Assembly: GCF_003315135.1 (NCBI RefSeq)
Contig: NZ_QNRK01000005.1
Coordinates: forward strand, 158,281 to 222,280
Length of the DNA stretch: 64,000 bases
Reading direction: 5' to 3'
From: Roseiarcus fermentans
GTDB taxonomy: Bacteria > Pseudomonadota > Alphaproteobacteria > Rhizobiales > Beijerinckiaceae
The position numbers were made by a program, and so were the translations under genes. Numbering within the stretch: the stretch's first letter is position 1; every line of letters starts with the position of its first letter. The notes below the pieces were generated by a model. The model saw only the letters and a list, made by a program, of their open reading frames with translations. It did no database searches and had not been told where the DNA came from. Positions 21,313-30,368 of this stretch are shown piece after piece.

Positions 21313-22092
21313 GTGCCGAAATTTTCCGCCAATCTCAGCTTCCTGTTCACCGAGCTGCCGTTTCTCGACCGTTTCGCCGCCGCCGCCGCGGCGGGGTTCG
21401 AGGCGGTGGAGTACATGTCGCCCTATGGCCATGATCCGCGCGCCATCGCCGCGCGCCTCGCCGACCACGGCCTGACCCAGGCGCTGTTCAACCTGCCCGC
21501 GGGCGACTGGGACGCGGGGGAGCGGGGACTCGCGATTCGTCCGGACCGCGTCGCGGCGTTCCGCGACGGGCTGGCCGTCGCGCTCGACACCGCCGATGCG
21601 CTCGGCTGCCTGCGGCTGAACTGCCTCGCCGGGATCGTTCCCGCCGGCGCCGACCGGCGGGCGCTTGAAGCGACCCTGGTCGACAATCTCGCCTTCGCCG
21701 CGGACGCCGCCGCGCGGCGGGGCGTGCGGCTCCTGATCGAGCCGATCAACGACCGCGACATGCCCGGTTTCTTTCTCACCCGGAGCGACGACGCGCTGAA
21801 GCTGATCGAGCGCGTCGGGTCGCCGAACCTCTGGCTTCAGGCGGACATCTATCACATGCAGGTGATGGAGGGCGATCTCGCCCGGCGGCTCGAGGCGGCG
21901 GCGGCGCGCGTCGCGCACATCCAGATCGCCGACAATCCTGGGCGGCGCGAACCGGGCACGGGCGAAATCAACTACGGCTTTCTCATCCCCTTCATCGATC
22001 GGCTCGGCTACGACGGCTGGATCGGATGCGAGTATCGCCCGACGACGACCGCGGAAGCGGGCCTCGGCTGGATGCGCGCCTATCGGACCTGA
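21313..22092 (+). CDS. hyi: Hydroxypyruvate isomerase-family TIM-barrel protein
   Basis: A 259-residue single-domain TIM barrel. Family hallmarks are the start ANLSFLFTELPFLDRF, LIEPINDRDMPGFFL with its metal-binding glutamate, LQADIYHMQ, and PGTGEINYGFL. Hyi interconverts hydroxypyruvate and tartronate semialdehyde in glyoxylate metabolism; close relatives act on 2-oxo-tetronate sugars, so the substrate is a guess. The GTG start follows an aagggg sequence, 20 bases after rsmB. It may be co-transcribed with rsmB. Confidence 0.8.
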   Translation: MPKFSANLSFLFTELPFLDRFAAAAAAGFEAVEYMSPYGHDPRAIAARLADHGLTQALFNLPAGDWDAGERGLAIRPDRVAAFRDGLAVALDTADALGCLRLNCLAGIVPAGADRRALEATLVDNLAFAADAAARRGVRLLIEPINDRDMPGFFLTRSDDALKLIERVGSPNLWLQADIYHMQVMEGDLARRLEAAAARVAHIQIADNPGRREPGTGEINYGFLIPFIDRLGYDGWIGCEYRPTTTAEAGLGWMRAYRT

Positions 22093-22161
22093 GGACGCGA
22101 TCGTCGCGCCTGCCCATCCGGCCTCACATTCGCATTCCACGTGTCAAAAATGTGTCCAGAG

Positions 22162-22177
22162 TGTGACGGTCGTCACA
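22162..22177. promoter_or_regulatory. Perfect Crp-type operator
   Basis: TGTGA-cggtcg-TCACA, an exact match to the Crp/Fnr-family consensus TGTGA-N6-TCACA. Its centre (22169.5) lies 36 bases upstream of the centre of the TATAAT at 22203-22208, close to a class II activator position for rightward transcription. No protein-coding gene follows to the right; the structured RNA candidate does. Confidence 0.6.
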
Positions 22178-22202
22178 GCCGAGCCCGGCGATCTATGGTG
22201 AA

Positions 22203-22208
22203 TATAAT
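22203..22208 (+). promoter_or_regulatory. Perfect -10 element (TATAAT)
   Basis: TATAAT in a short AT-rich patch. No good -35 element is present at the proper distance, which fits an activator-dependent promoter using the Crp-type site upstream. The predicted start of transcription is about 22212-22216. Confidence 0.5.
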
Positions 22209-22211
22209 CAT

Positions 22212-22370
22212 GCGGCGTCGGGGGAGTTGGCGTCGAGAGTGGGTTTTCGCAATCAAGGATGCGTCATAGGGCGAGGCAGTCGCGGCTCTTGCGCGCGGCT
22301 GCTGGCGCACCGCCGTGTGCGGCGACCCTTTTCGGGTTGTCCTTGATTCCGAAAGCCCGCACGACGCCGC
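22212..22370 (+). ncRNA. Candidate structured small RNA, about 159 nt, 6S-like topology
   Basis: The ends pair: 22212-22220 with 22362-22370 (9 of 9). After an 18-base bulge on the 5' side, 22239-22259 pairs with 22340-22360 over 21 positions with one mismatch. Inside are a 9-bp stem (gcagtcgcg with cgcggctgc), and on the 3' side two small hairpins, one being gaccc/gggtt. The non-Watson-Crick pairs are G.U in the rightward transcript, except one C-C; they would be A-C on the other strand, favouring rightward transcription. A closing stem, central bubble and 3' bubble hairpin recall 6S RNA, but I cannot confirm the family. The 3' end touches the stop codon of the convergent gene. Confidence 0.5.
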
Positions 22371-23329
22371 TATTGCAGCCGCGGCCGTTTCAGGAACGCG
22401 GCGCGATCGGCGGAACGGATTTTCACGCCGAGCGCGCGCCCGTCGCGAATGATCTCGATCGGCACCTCGACGCCGGCCTCTCCCAGATCCCAGACCTTGC
22501 GGTAGAAGTCGCCGAGATCGGTCACCTCGTCCCCGCAGACCGAGGCCAGAATATCGCCGCGACGAAGCCCCGCATTCGCCGCCGGACCGGGTTCCGACAC
22601 GGCCGCCACGACGATCTCGCCTTCGTTCTGCGCCGAATAGACGCCGAGCCAGGGCCTGGCCGGCTTGTTCACCCGGCCGTAGGTCAGAAGGTCGTCGAGG
22701 ATCGGCGGCAGCAGGCCGATCGGCACGATCATGTTGACGTCCCGCGGCCCGCCGCGCTCCGGAGACTGCTCGACGTGGAGGGAGCCGATTCCGATCAGCC
22801 GGCCGTCGGCCCCGATGGCGCCGGCGCCGCCCCAGAAGGGGTGCGCCGGCGCGGTGAAGATCGCCTCGTCGAGATAATATTCCCAGTAGCCGGCGAACTC
22901 CTGCTTGCCGACGATTTCCGCCTGCACGGGCTTCGTCCCGCCGCCGGCGGCGACGAGAATGGAATCGCCGAGCCGAGCCAGGTCCGAGCGCCCGAGTTCC
23001 AGCGCCGGACAGTCGAGAGGCTCGAGCGCCTGAACCAGGCCGAAGCCCGATTCCGAGTCGATGCCGAGCGCGTGGGCGTGAATGACGCGCCCGTCCGCCC
23101 GCGCGAGCCAGACGGTTTCGGCTTCCGTGACGAGGTAGCCGATCGTCAGAACCAGACCGTTCTCGCCGATCACCACGCCGCTGCCGGTCCGCTGCTCGCC
23201 GAGCGTCTTGGCGGTGAACGCGTCCTCCGGAATCGACGACTGAACCGTCACGATCGACCGGAGCGCCCGCGCCGTATCGAAGCCCGGCCTGGTCGCCTTC
23301 CATTCGTCCCGACGCGGCTTTTCCGTCAC
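22370..23329 (-). CDS. HtrA/DegP-like protein with PDZ domain and no catalytic triad
   Basis: A 319-residue protein with the trypsin-like core of the S1C family (about residues 25-215) and a PDZ domain (about 226-305: GLRRGDILASVCGDEV). The core aligns by eye to DegP, but each triad position differs: the histidine of TNNHV is Tyr65 in TIGYLV, the aspartate of SDIAL is Gly95 in SGFGL, and the serine of GNSGG is Trp166 in PFWGG. There is no signal peptide. It therefore looks like a non-proteolytic cytoplasmic binding protein. The GTG start at 23329 has ggaggaac upstream. It is convergent with the RNA candidate. Confidence 0.8.
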   Translation of the reverse strand: MTEKPRRDEWKATRPGFDTARALRSIVTVQSSIPEDAFTAKTLGEQRTGSGVVIGENGLVLTIGYLVTEAETVWLARADGRVIHAHALGIDSESGFGLVQALEPLDCPALELGRSDLARLGDSILVAAGGGTKPVQAEIVGKQEFAGYWEYYLDEAIFTAPAHPFWGGAGAIGADGRLIGIGSLHVEQSPERGGPRDVNMIVPIGLLPPILDDLLTYGRVNKPARPWLGVYSAQNEGEIVVAAVSEPGPAANAGLRRGDILASVCGDEVTDLGDFYRKVWDLGEAGVEVPIEIIRDGRALGVKIRSADRAAFLKRPRLQ

Positions 23330-23433
23330 CGTTCCTCCCCTCCGAATGAGAGCTGGCGGACTCTACGTCCTTGAGGCCGAAGCCGCAATTCCGGCTTTCC
23401 GGTTCCGTCCCCGCGTCCCGCCGGAAGCCGGCG

Positions 23434-24387
23434 TCACGCCTCCGGGTCGAAGCGCTCGGCCCTTTCCCGCTCCCACTTCTCGATGCCGGCCCAGATGTCG
23501 TCCGCGGTCTCGGCGTACCAGAACAGGTCCCGGTCCTCGGGATCGACGACCCCCTCGTCGACGAGGAAGTCGAAATCGACCGTCTTGCGCCAGTGCTGCT
23601 CGCCCACGAGCACGATCGGCATCGGCCGGATCTTTCGCGTCTGGCTGAGGGTCAGGACCTCGAACAACTCGTCGAGCGTGCCGTAGCCGCCCGGAAACGC
23701 CACCAGCGCCATCGCGCGCTGCAGGAAATGCAGCTTGCGCAGCGCAAAATAATGGAAGTTGAAGCACAGCTCCGGCGAGACGTAGGGGTTGGGAAACTGC
23801 TCGCGCGGCAGGCTGATGTTGAGGCCGATGGACTCGGCCCCGGCTTCGAACGCGCCGCGGTTGGCCGCCTCCATGACGCCCGGGCCGCCGCCCGTCACGA
23901 TCAACGTCCGCCCGTCGCCGGCGGCGGCGTTCGCCTCGGCGACGATCCGGCCGAACGCGCGGGCGATCTCGTAATAGCGGCTGTTGGCCAGCAGGCGCTC
24001 GGCGATCGCGAGGCTTCTCTCGTAGTCCGGCGCGTCGCCCGAAGGACGCTTTGCCCGCAAGGCTTCGACGCGCCGAAGCGCCTCTCCCGGCTCGCAGATG
24101 CGCGAGCTGCCGAACACCACGATCGTGCGTTCGACCTTGGCGGCGCGAAGCCCGAACTCGGGCTTCAGGTAGTCCATCTGCAGGCGCAAGCCCCGCACGG
24201 CGTCGCTTGAGAGGAAGTCGATGTCCTCGCTGGCGAGGCGATAGGACGGAGACTCGAGGATGGCGAGCACGCGCGCCGCCGCCTCCGGATCGTCGCTGGC
24301 CAGCGACGACAGCGGCGACGGCAGGGGCCTTACCCTGTCGAAAGGCTCCGGCGGATGCGGAACCGGACTCCTCGGGCGGCTTTTCAT
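23434..24387 (-). CDS. LOG-family (lysine-decarboxylase-like) Rossmann protein
   Basis: A 317-residue protein with the two hallmark motifs of the LOG family, GGGPGVMEAANRG and PGGYGTLDELFE. LOG proteins hydrolyse cytokinin ribotides or other nucleoside monophosphates at the N-glycosidic bond; many bacterial members are annotated as decarboxylases in error. The first 60 or so residues are a low-complexity plus helical extension before the core. It lies between the HtrA-like gene and the rml operon, all leftward, with about a hundred bases or less on either side. Substrate unknown. Confidence 0.82.
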   Translation of the reverse strand: MKSRPRSPVPHPPEPFDRVRPLPSPLSSLASDDPEAAARVLAILESPSYRLASEDIDFLSSDAVRGLRLQMDYLKPEFGLRAAKVERTIVVFGSSRICEPGEALRRVEALRAKRPSGDAPDYERSLAIAERLLANSRYYEIARAFGRIVAEANAAAGDGRTLIVTGGGPGVMEAANRGAFEAGAESIGLNISLPREQFPNPYVSPELCFNFHYFALRKLHFLQRAMALVAFPGGYGTLDELFEVLTLSQTRKIRPMPIVLVGEQHWRKTVDFDFLVDEGVVDPEDRDLFWYAETADDIWAGIEKWERERAERFDPEA

Positions 24388-24451
24388 CGTCTGGTTCCGT
24401 TTTGCCGGGCCGTTGGCCTCGAGCCCCCCGGCCCGTCGACGGGCGTTGTCG

Positions 24452-25339
24452 TCACCGCATCCTTGTCTCGCGCCGCTCAGACAGGATCGAGCGCAGGTAC
24501 TGGCCGTAGGCGCTCTTGCCGAACCGGTCGGCGAGCGCCCCGAGTTCGGCGGCGCCGATGAAGCCTTGATCGTAGGCGATCTCCTCCGGGCAGCAGATCT
24601 TCACCCCCTGACGCACTTCCAGCGTACGCACGAAAGCCGCGGCGTCCACCAGCGAATCCGGGGTTCCGGTGTCGAGCCAGGCGTAGCCGCGGCCCATGCG
24701 CTCGACGCTGAGCGAGCCGGCCTCGAGATAGACCCGGTTGACGTCGGTGATCTCGTATTCGCCGCGCGCCGACGGCTTCAGCGCCTTGGCGATCTCGACC
24801 ACCTGCGCATCGTAGAAGTAGAGGCCGGTCACCGCCCAGTTCGACCGCGGCTTCGAGGGCTTCTCCTCGATGGAGAGGGCGCGGAACGACGAGTCGAACT
24901 CCACCACGCCGTAGCGCTCCGGGTCCGGCACGTGATAGGCGAACACCGTCGCGCCTTTGGCGCGGGAAGCTGCGCGTCGCAACTGCTCGCTCAGCCCCGC
25001 CCCGTAGAAGATGTTGTCGCCGAGGACCAGCATCGCCGGGTCGCCGCCGACGAACGCCTCGCCGATGACGAAGGCCTGGGCCAGCCCGTTCGGGGTCGGC
25101 TGCTCGGCGTATTCGAAGCGCATGCCCCACTGGCCGCCGTCCCCGAGCAGGCGGCGGAACATCGGCATGTCGTGCGGCGTCGAAATGATCAGAACCTCGC
25201 GGATTCCGGCCAGCATCGCCACCGACAGCGGATAGTAGATCATCGGCTTGTCGTAGACCGGCACGAGCTGCTTCGAGACGGCCAGCGTGATCGGATGCAG
25301 ACGGGTGCCCGAGCCCCCGGCCAGAATGACGCCCTTCAT
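24452..25339 (-). CDS. rmlA: Glucose-1-phosphate thymidylyltransferase
   Basis: First step of dTDP-L-rhamnose synthesis: glucose-1-phosphate plus dTTP gives dTDP-glucose. The 295-residue protein starts [18 protein letters not shown], the nucleotidyltransferase signature, and has [27 protein letters not shown] and [20 protein letters not shown]. Length is normal. Its start overlaps the rmlB stop by four bases, and it is the last gene of the leftward order rmlC-rmlD-rmlB-rmlA. Confidence 0.96.
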   Translation of the reverse strand: MKGVILAGGSGTRLHPITLAVSKQLVPVYDKPMIYYPLSVAMLAGIREVLIISTPHDMPMFRRLLGDGGQWGMRFEYAEQPTPNGLAQAFVIGEAFVGGDPAMLVLGDNIFYGAGLSEQLRRAASRAKGATVFAYHVPDPERYGVVEFDSSFRALSIEEKPSKPRSNWAVTGLYFYDAQVVEIAKALKPSARGEYEITDVNRVYLEAGSLSVERMGRGYAWLDTGTPDSLVDAAAFVRTLEVRQGVKICCPEEIAYDQGFIGAAELGALADRFGKSAYGQYLRSILSERRETRMR

Positions 25340-26418
25340 GAGTCGACTCCGATCGCGACCGGCGGGTCCTCGGCCAGCACGCCGAGTCGCTCGCCGGCGT
25401 AGACCTTTTCGCGCAGCGGCCGCCACCACCATTCGTTGTCGAGGTACCAGCGCACCGTCTTCTCGATCCCGGTGTCGAACGTCTCCTGCGCCCGCCAGCC
25501 GAGCTCGCGCTCGAGCTTGGTCGCGTCGATGGCGTAGCGCAGATCGTGCCCGGGACGGTCGGCCACGAACGTGATCAGATCGGCGTAAGGCCGGACTGCG
25601 GGCTTCAGCCGGTCGAGAATGGCGCAAATCGTGCGCACGACGTCGATGTTGCGCCGCTCGTTGCGGCCGCCGACGTTGTATTTCTCGCCGATCCGGCCAC
25701 GGCTCACGATGACGTCGAGGGCGCGGGCGTGGTCCTCGACATAGAGCCAGTCGCGCACGTTGGTCCCGGCGCCGTAGACCGGCAGCGGCTTGCCGTGCAT
25801 GGCGTTGAGGATGACGAGCGGAATCAGCTTCTCGGGGAAGTGATAGGGCCCGTAGTTGTTGGAGCAGTTGGAGATGACGGCCGGGAACTTGTACGTGTGC
25901 GCCCAGGCGGAGACGAGGTGGTCCGACGCCGCCTTGGAGGCGGAATAGGGCGAGCTGGGGTCGTAGGGCGTGGTCTCGACGAACAGGCCGTCGGGCCCGA
26001 GCGAGCCGTAGACCTCGTCGGTCGACACGTGCAGGAAGCGGAAGGTTTCGCGCCCGTCGCCGGAAAGGCCGAGCCAGTGGGCGCGCGCCGCCTCGAGCAG
26101 CGAGAACGTGCCCAGAATGTTGGTCTGGATGAAGGCGTCGCTGCCGGTGATCGAGCGGTCGACGTGGCTCTCGGCGGCGAGGTGGATGACGTGATCCGGC
26201 CGGAACCCCGCCAGCGCCTCCGCGATTCCCGCCCGGTCGCAGATGTCGATCTTGGCGAAGCGGTAGTTCGGCGCGTTGCCGATGGTCGCGAGCGACGCCA
26301 GGTTGCCGGCATAGGTGAGATTGTCGACGTTGAGCACGTCGACGCCGGCGCCGACCAGGTGACGGCACAGCGCCGACCCGATGAATCCCGCGCCGCCCGT
26401 CACCAGGACCTTACGCAT
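25336..26418 (-). CDS. rmlB: dTDP-glucose 4,6-dehydratase
   Basis: Second step of the rhamnose pathway. The 360-residue extended short-chain dehydrogenase has the NAD motif [25 protein letters not shown], and the catalytic [11 protein letters not shown] (Tyr-x-x-x-Lys). The start at 26418 is chosen because a ggag lies about eight bases ahead; an ATG three codons earlier is the alternative. It is read in the rml operon between rmlD and rmlA. Confidence 0.96.
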   Translation of the reverse strand: MRKVLVTGGAGFIGSALCRHLVGAGVDVLNVDNLTYAGNLASLATIGNAPNYRFAKIDICDRAGIAEALAGFRPDHVIHLAAESHVDRSITGSDAFIQTNILGTFSLLEAARAHWLGLSGDGRETFRFLHVSTDEVYGSLGPDGLFVETTPYDPSSPYSASKAASDHLVSAWAHTYKFPAVISNCSNNYGPYHFPEKLIPLVILNAMHGKPLPVYGAGTNVRDWLYVEDHARALDVIVSRGRIGEKYNVGGRNERRNIDVVRTICAILDRLKPAVRPYADLITFVADRPGHDLRYAIDATKLERELGWRAQETFDTGIEKTVRWYLDNEWWWRPLREKVYAGERLGVLAEDPPVAIGVDS

Positions 26419-26435
26419 GTCGTTCATCTCCACGG

Positions 26436-27311
26436 TCAGGTCAGCAGCCGGGCGCAGCAAGCCGCGACCGACTCCCGCCACGGCGGCAGCGCGAGCCCGT
26501 AGACCCGGGCGAGCTTCGCATTGTCGAGCCGCGAGTTGGCGGGACGGCGCGCCGGCGTCGGATAGTCCGACGTCGAGATGCGCCTGACCCGCGTCAGGCG
26601 GCGGCCGCGGGCGTGGGCCTCGGCGAACACCGCCTCGGCGAGGTCCGCCCAGGTCGCTTCGCCTCCGCCGGTCATGTGAAACACGCCGCGCAGCGCGGGC
26701 GTCGCGTCGTCGCGGAGGCGCCGGGCGATCGCGATCAGCGCGTCGGCGATGTCGAGCGCCGAGGTCGGATTGCCGCGCTGGTCGGCGACCACGCCGACCT
26801 CGTCGCGGGTCTCGTTCAGGCGCAGCATGGTGCGGACGAAATTGCCGCCGAACGGGCTGTAGACCCAGGCGGTGCGCAACACGGCGCTGTTTGCCCAGCG
26901 CTCCGAAACGAGCCGTTCGCCCGCGAGCTTGGAGCGCCCGTAGGCGCCGGTCGGGCCGGTCGGATCGTCCTCGCGATAGGGGCGGTCGAGCGCGCCGTCG
27001 AACACGTAGTCGGTCGACAGGTGCAGGAGCGGCGCGCCGGCGCGGGCCGCGGCCTCGGCGACGTGGCCGGCGCCGTCGGCGTTGGCCCTCGTCGCGACGG
27101 CCTCCTCGCTTTCGGCCTTGTCGACCGCGGTGTAGGCGGCCGCGTTGATCACCACGTCGGGGCGCGCCGCGGCGATCCCGGCGAGAACGCCGTCCCGGTC
27201 CTCGAGCGCGAAGTCCGGCCGGCTGAGCGTGACGATCTCGACCTCCGGCCCCGCCCGCTCGCGCAGCGACGTCGCGACCTGTCCCCTCGACCCCGTGACC
27301 GCGATGCGCAT
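26436..27311 (-). CDS. rmlD: dTDP-4-dehydrorhamnose reductase
   Basis: Final step giving dTDP-L-rhamnose. The 291-residue protein starts [16 protein letters not shown] with the NADPH-binding GxxGxxG, then [16 protein letters not shown] and the catalytic YGRSKLAGE (Tyr-x-x-x-Lys), and [11 protein letters not shown]. Length is typical. Its start codon touches the rmlC stop region (27311), so the two are translationally coupled, and rmlB begins 17 bases after its stop. Confidence 0.95.
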   Translation of the reverse strand: MRIAVTGSRGQVATSLRERAGPEVEIVTLSRPDFALEDRDGVLAGIAAARPDVVINAAAYTAVDKAESEEAVATRANADGAGHVAEAAARAGAPLLHLSTDYVFDGALDRPYREDDPTGPTGAYGRSKLAGERLVSERWANSAVLRTAWVYSPFGGNFVRTMLRLNETRDEVGVVADQRGNPTSALDIADALIAIARRLRDDATPALRGVFHMTGGGEATWADLAEAVFAEAHARGRRLTRVRRISTSDYPTPARRPANSRLDNAKLARVYGLALPPWRESVAACCARLLT

Positions 27312-27865
27312 CAGCCGAACAGCTCCGCAGCGTCCTTCAGCCGCGGCCAGCGCCTGTCCTTGTCCGACAGCGTCGGACCGCCCGGCGGCAGCGGCCAGGC
27401 GATCCCGATGTCCGGGTCATCCCAGGCGACGCCGCGGTCGTTGGCCGGCGAATAGACCGCCGTGGTCTTGTACAGGACCTCGGTGTCCGGCTCGAGCGTG
27501 ACGAATCCGTGGGCGAAGCCGATCGGCACCAGCAACTGGCGCCAGTTTTCCGCCGACAGCTCCACCGCGACATATTTGCCGAACGTCGGCGACGCGCGGC
27601 GAATATCGACCGCGACGTCGAGAATTCGGCCCCGGGCGACGCGCAGCAGCTTGTCCTGGGCGAACGGCGCGGTCTGGAAATGCAACCCGCGCAGCGTCCC
27701 GGCCGGCGCGGAATACGAATGATTGTCCTGAACGAAGGTCAAGTCCAGGCCGGCGGCCTCGAAGGCGTCCCTGTTGTAGGTTTCCGAGAAGAAGCCGCGG
27801 GCGTCGCCGTGCTTCTTCGGCGTCACGATCTTCACAGCAGGGATGGCCGTGTCTTCGACTTGCAC
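27311..27865 (-). CDS. rmlC: dTDP-4-dehydrorhamnose 3,5-epimerase
   Basis: Third enzyme of the pathway, a small cupin-fold epimerase. The 184-residue protein has [11 protein letters not shown], the substrate-contacting QDNHSYS, the catalytic-histidine region GTLRGLHFQ, and [25 protein letters not shown] start at 27865 with ggagag upstream gives the usual RmlC length; the upstream extension in frame has no homology. It is the first gene of the leftward rml operon, used for O-antigen or capsule rhamnose. Confidence 0.94.
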   Translation of the reverse strand: MQVEDTAIPAVKIVTPKKHGDARGFFSETYNRDAFEAAGLDLTFVQDNHSYSAPAGTLRGLHFQTAPFAQDKLLRVARGRILDVAVDIRRASPTFGKYVAVELSAENWRQLLVPIGFAHGFVTLEPDTEVLYKTTAVYSPANDRGVAWDDPDIGIAWPLPPGGPTLSDKDRRWPRLKDAAELFG

Positions 27866-28010
27866 CGTCGGGCTCTCCGAATACTGGCGGCCACGCGGCC
27901 CGGGCCTCCTTGCCAGAAATTGGCAGGCCCCGCCAGTCGAAAACGCCTCCGCGCTGGCGCGCGAAAACGCCGCGGGCCCTCCCTTAGCGGGCGAACCGAT
28001 CGGGGGCAAT

Positions 28011-28035
28011 CGCCCGCGCCGAAGCGGCGCGGGCG
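28011..28035 (-). terminator. Perfect 11-bp GC-rich hairpin between msrA and rmlC
   Basis: cgcccgcgccg, loop aag, cggcgcgggcg. It lies seven bases beyond the msrA stop, on the leftward path toward the rml genes. There is no T run, so it is a weak or Rho-assisted terminator at best. Confidence 0.4.
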
Positions 28036-28042
28036 CCGGCCG

Positions 28043-28561
28043 CTATTCGGCGGCGGCCCGCTTCGGCAGGACCCAGCCGGCGCGCGGGAAGTGGCAGGTG
28101 TAGCCGTTGGGATAGCGCTCGAGATAGTCCTGATGCTCGGGCTCGGCCTGCCAGAACGGCCCGGCCGGCACGACCTCGGTCACCACCTTGCCCGGCCACA
28201 GGCCGGAGGCCTCAACGTCGGCGATGGTGTCGAGCGCCACGCGCTTCTGCTCGTCGGTGACGAAGAAGATCGCCGAGCGGTAGCTGCGGCCGCGGTCGTT
28301 GCCCTGCCGGTCGCGGGTCGACGGGTCGTGGATCTGGAAGAAGAACTCCAACAGCGCCCGGTAGCTCGTCTTCGTGGGGTCGAACGCGATCTCGATCGCC
28401 TCGGCGTGGTCGCCGTGGTTGCGATAAGTGGCGTTCGGCGTCCTGTCGTCGCCGGTGTAGCCGACCCGGGTCGCGATCACCCCCGGCAGACGGCGGATCA
28501 GATCCTGCATGCCCCAGAAACACCCGCCGGCAAGCACCGCGCGCTCGATCGTATCGGCCAT
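28043..28561 (-). CDS. msrA: Peptide-methionine (S)-S-oxide reductase MsrA
   Basis: Repairs oxidised methionine (S form) in proteins and free methionine. The 172-residue protein has the active-site GGCFWG motif near the N-terminus (residues 12-17) with the nucleophilic cysteine, then RVGYTGDD and [15 protein letters not shown], and [19 protein letters not shown]. The resolving-cysteine region at the C-terminus is short. It stands alone; no msrB is next to it. Confidence 0.95.
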   Translation of the reverse strand: MADTIERAVLAGGCFWGMQDLIRRLPGVIATRVGYTGDDRTPNATYRNHGDHAEAIEIAFDPTKTSYRALLEFFFQIHDPSTRDRQGNDRGRSYRSAIFFVTDEQKRVALDTIADVEASGLWPGKVVTEVVPAGPFWQAEPEHQDYLERYPNGYTCHFPRAGWVLPKRAAAE

Positions 28562-28670
28562 GGACCCGCTCCCTTCGCATCGAAAGACTGTCGCTGTTCG
28601 CGACGAATCTGGCGTTCGTTACCGCCGCTTTCAAGGCGCCCGCCGCGCGAGGGCTCGGGACGAGGCGCGA

Positions 28671-28898
28671 CTACGCCGCCTTCGACTCGCGCGAGAACCA
28701 GGCGAGGCCGAGCAGGACGAGCCCGAAGACCAGCGCGCCGATCCCATGGGTGACGTGGATGTGCGTGCCGCCCGGCTCGAACCCCGGCAGGAACGACGGC
28801 AGGCCGCCGGCCGGCACGAGGAAATAGACGGCGGCGAGCACGAGGTCGACGAGGCCGAGCAAGCCGGCGGCGATCGAGATGAGGTTCATGGTTTTCAC
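28671..28898 (-). CDS. Small two-segment membrane protein
   Basis: A 75-residue ORF (MKTMNLISIAAGLLGLVDL...) with two hydrophobic segments, residues 5-29 and 50-68, separated by a Gly/Pro loop containing HIHVTHGIGALV. The first codon is GTG; a second start (ATG) is three codons later. I do not recognise a named family, though the pattern is like small conserved membrane proteins of the order. It lies between msrA and the next small gene with no clear partner. Confidence 0.55.
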   Translation of the reverse strand: MKTMNLISIAAGLLGLVDLVLAAVYFLVPAGGLPSFLPGFEPGGTHIHVTHGIGALVFGLVLLGLAWFSRESKAA

Positions 28899-29161
28899 CC
28901 GCAGGGACGAGGAGGGCGCCGGCGTCCCGCCGAAGACCCGCGCCCTCGGGGGCGCCGCCCGATTCCGGGCGGCGGCGCGGTCCCCCTATAGAAGGACGAG
29001 CGCGGCGTGGCGATCCGGAAATTGGTAGGGCGCCTGGCGTTCAGGACGCCACCGGCGCGCCTCTTCCCGGGGTCGTCCCGCGCCGCGCGGAACTCGGTCG
29101 CGGTTGACGCGTTCACCTCGCAGCGACGGGCGCGCCAGAGCGTCCTTCCAGAGCGGAGGTT

Positions 29162-29419
29162 ATGATGGTTTCCAGGATTCTCGTCGCGGCTTCGGCGGCC
29201 GCGCTGACGCTCGCCGCCTCGCACACGGCGCTTGCGAACGAGACCGGCGCGGTCACCGGCGGCGTCGCGGGGGCGGTCGGCGGCGCAGTCGTGGGCGGCC
29301 CGGTCGGGGCTGTGGTCGGCGGGGTCGGCGGCGCGGCGATCGGCAATTCGATGACCAACCACCGGCATTACTACCATCGGTATGGGTATTACCATCACCC
29401 GTACCACCACTATTACTAA
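29162..29419 (+). CDS. Small exported glycine-zipper protein with His/Tyr-rich tail
   Basis: An 85-residue product. It begins with a signal peptide (VAASAAALTLAASHTALA), continues with a Gly-zipper stretch of G-A-V repeats (about residues 30-62) typical of 17-kDa-antigen-type outer-membrane proteins, and ends with about 20 residues made almost only of His and Tyr. The tail could bind metal or form a surface polymer; this is inference. A gcggagg sequence lies just ahead; the second ATG at 29165 has better spacing. No neighbour suggests a pathway. Confidence 0.65.
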   Translation: MMVSRILVAASAAALTLAASHTALANETGAVTGGVAGAVGGAVVGGPVGAVVGGVGGAAIGNSMTNHRHYYHRYGYYHHPYHHYY

Positions 29420-29464
29420 ACGAGCAGAGGCGCTCCGCCGGAGTCCCCGCCTCCGCGGGGCCGA

Positions 29465-29989
29465 CTACCGGCGCAGCAGTTCGGTGCGATAGTTGGGAGC
29501 GAGCGCGGCGATTCGCCGGCTCCGCTCGCTCCTCTGCTCGGCGTCCAGCTCGGGGTGCGGAGACGTGCGGCTATCCAGCGGGTCGCCGACTTCGACAAAG
29601 AACGCGTCGAGTCCGGCCGGAACGCACAGGCACAGCATACGCGCCGGCGCGCCGGACACGTTCTTGAAGACATGCGGAGCGTTGGCCGGGATGTTCACGG
29701 TCGAACCGGCGTGGACGGTCGTGGCCCGGCCGCGAAAGGTGAACAGAAGTTCGCCTTCGAGCAGGGTAAAACTCTCCTCGAAGTCGTGACGATGCGGAGG
29801 CGGCCCGCCGCCGTCGGGCACGAGCATGTCGATCAGGCAATACGCTCCCGCAGTGTCTTCGCCGGAAACGAGGATGCTGTAGGTGTCGCCGACCAACGCC
29901 ACGTGCCGGACGCCGGGACTGTCCCGGTCGGCCACGGTCAGCGCGCGGGTCGGGTCGTCGGGAGGGATGGCGCTGGAATCGACGCTCAT
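29465..29989 (-). CDS. Cupin-domain protein
   Basis: A 174-residue single-cupin protein. Motif 1 is PPPHRHDFEESFTLLEGEL with two metal-type histidines and a glutamate; motif 2 is NIPANAPHVFKNVSG with its histidine. This arrangement is common in small metal-binding cupins with quercetinase-like or unknown activity. The start at 29989 has gaggag upstream. It is convergent with the glycine-zipper gene. Substrate unknown. Confidence 0.75.
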   Translation of the reverse strand: MSVDSSAIPPDDPTRALTVADRDSPGVRHVALVGDTYSILVSGEDTAGAYCLIDMLVPDGGGPPPHRHDFEESFTLLEGELLFTFRGRATTVHAGSTVNIPANAPHVFKNVSGAPARMLCLCVPAGLDAFFVEVGDPLDSRTSPHPELDAEQRSERSRRIAALAPNYRTELLRR

Positions 29990-30135
29990 GGGTCTGTCTC
30001 CTCGTCAGGCAGACAGTCGCCGGGCGCATCGTGGCGTTCGTATGGCCGGGCCCGAAGCCGCCCGCCCGAGACTCGGGGTCGGCGACGATCCGCTAAGCGC
30101 CGCGAGCGACGATCGCGCTCGGTCGGGGCAGGACG

Positions 30136-30342
30136 CGGCGTCCAGGTCTACCCGTTCGAGGCTCATCGCCTCGGCGGCGGGACGGCTCGACGGAGCGATA
30201 CACGGAGCCGGGCAAGCGCCAGGTGGATCTGGCCGACGCGACGCCGGACTGGCTCGCGGCGGAGACGGGCGTCAGGGATATTCTGACCGCCGACGTCAGG
30301 GATTTTCGCCGCTATCGGCTTCCCGACGGCCAGCCGGCAATT
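30136..30342 (+). pseudogene. PIN-domain (VapC-type) toxin remnant
   Basis: From about 30181 the frame reads a typical VapC C-terminus: ERYTEPGKRQVDLADATPDW then GVRDILTADVRDFRRYRL, with the DLADA and TAD acidic positions of a PIN ribonuclease. Upstream, the preceding VapC-like text (GVQVYPFEAHR) is in another frame, so a frameshift separates them near 30170-30185. The N-terminal half is missing and the natural end runs into a composite repeat. No antitoxin partner of VapB type is adjacent. Confidence 0.55.
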
Positions 30343-30368
30343 GGTTGTGAGGATGGCGTCGGTCCTTC

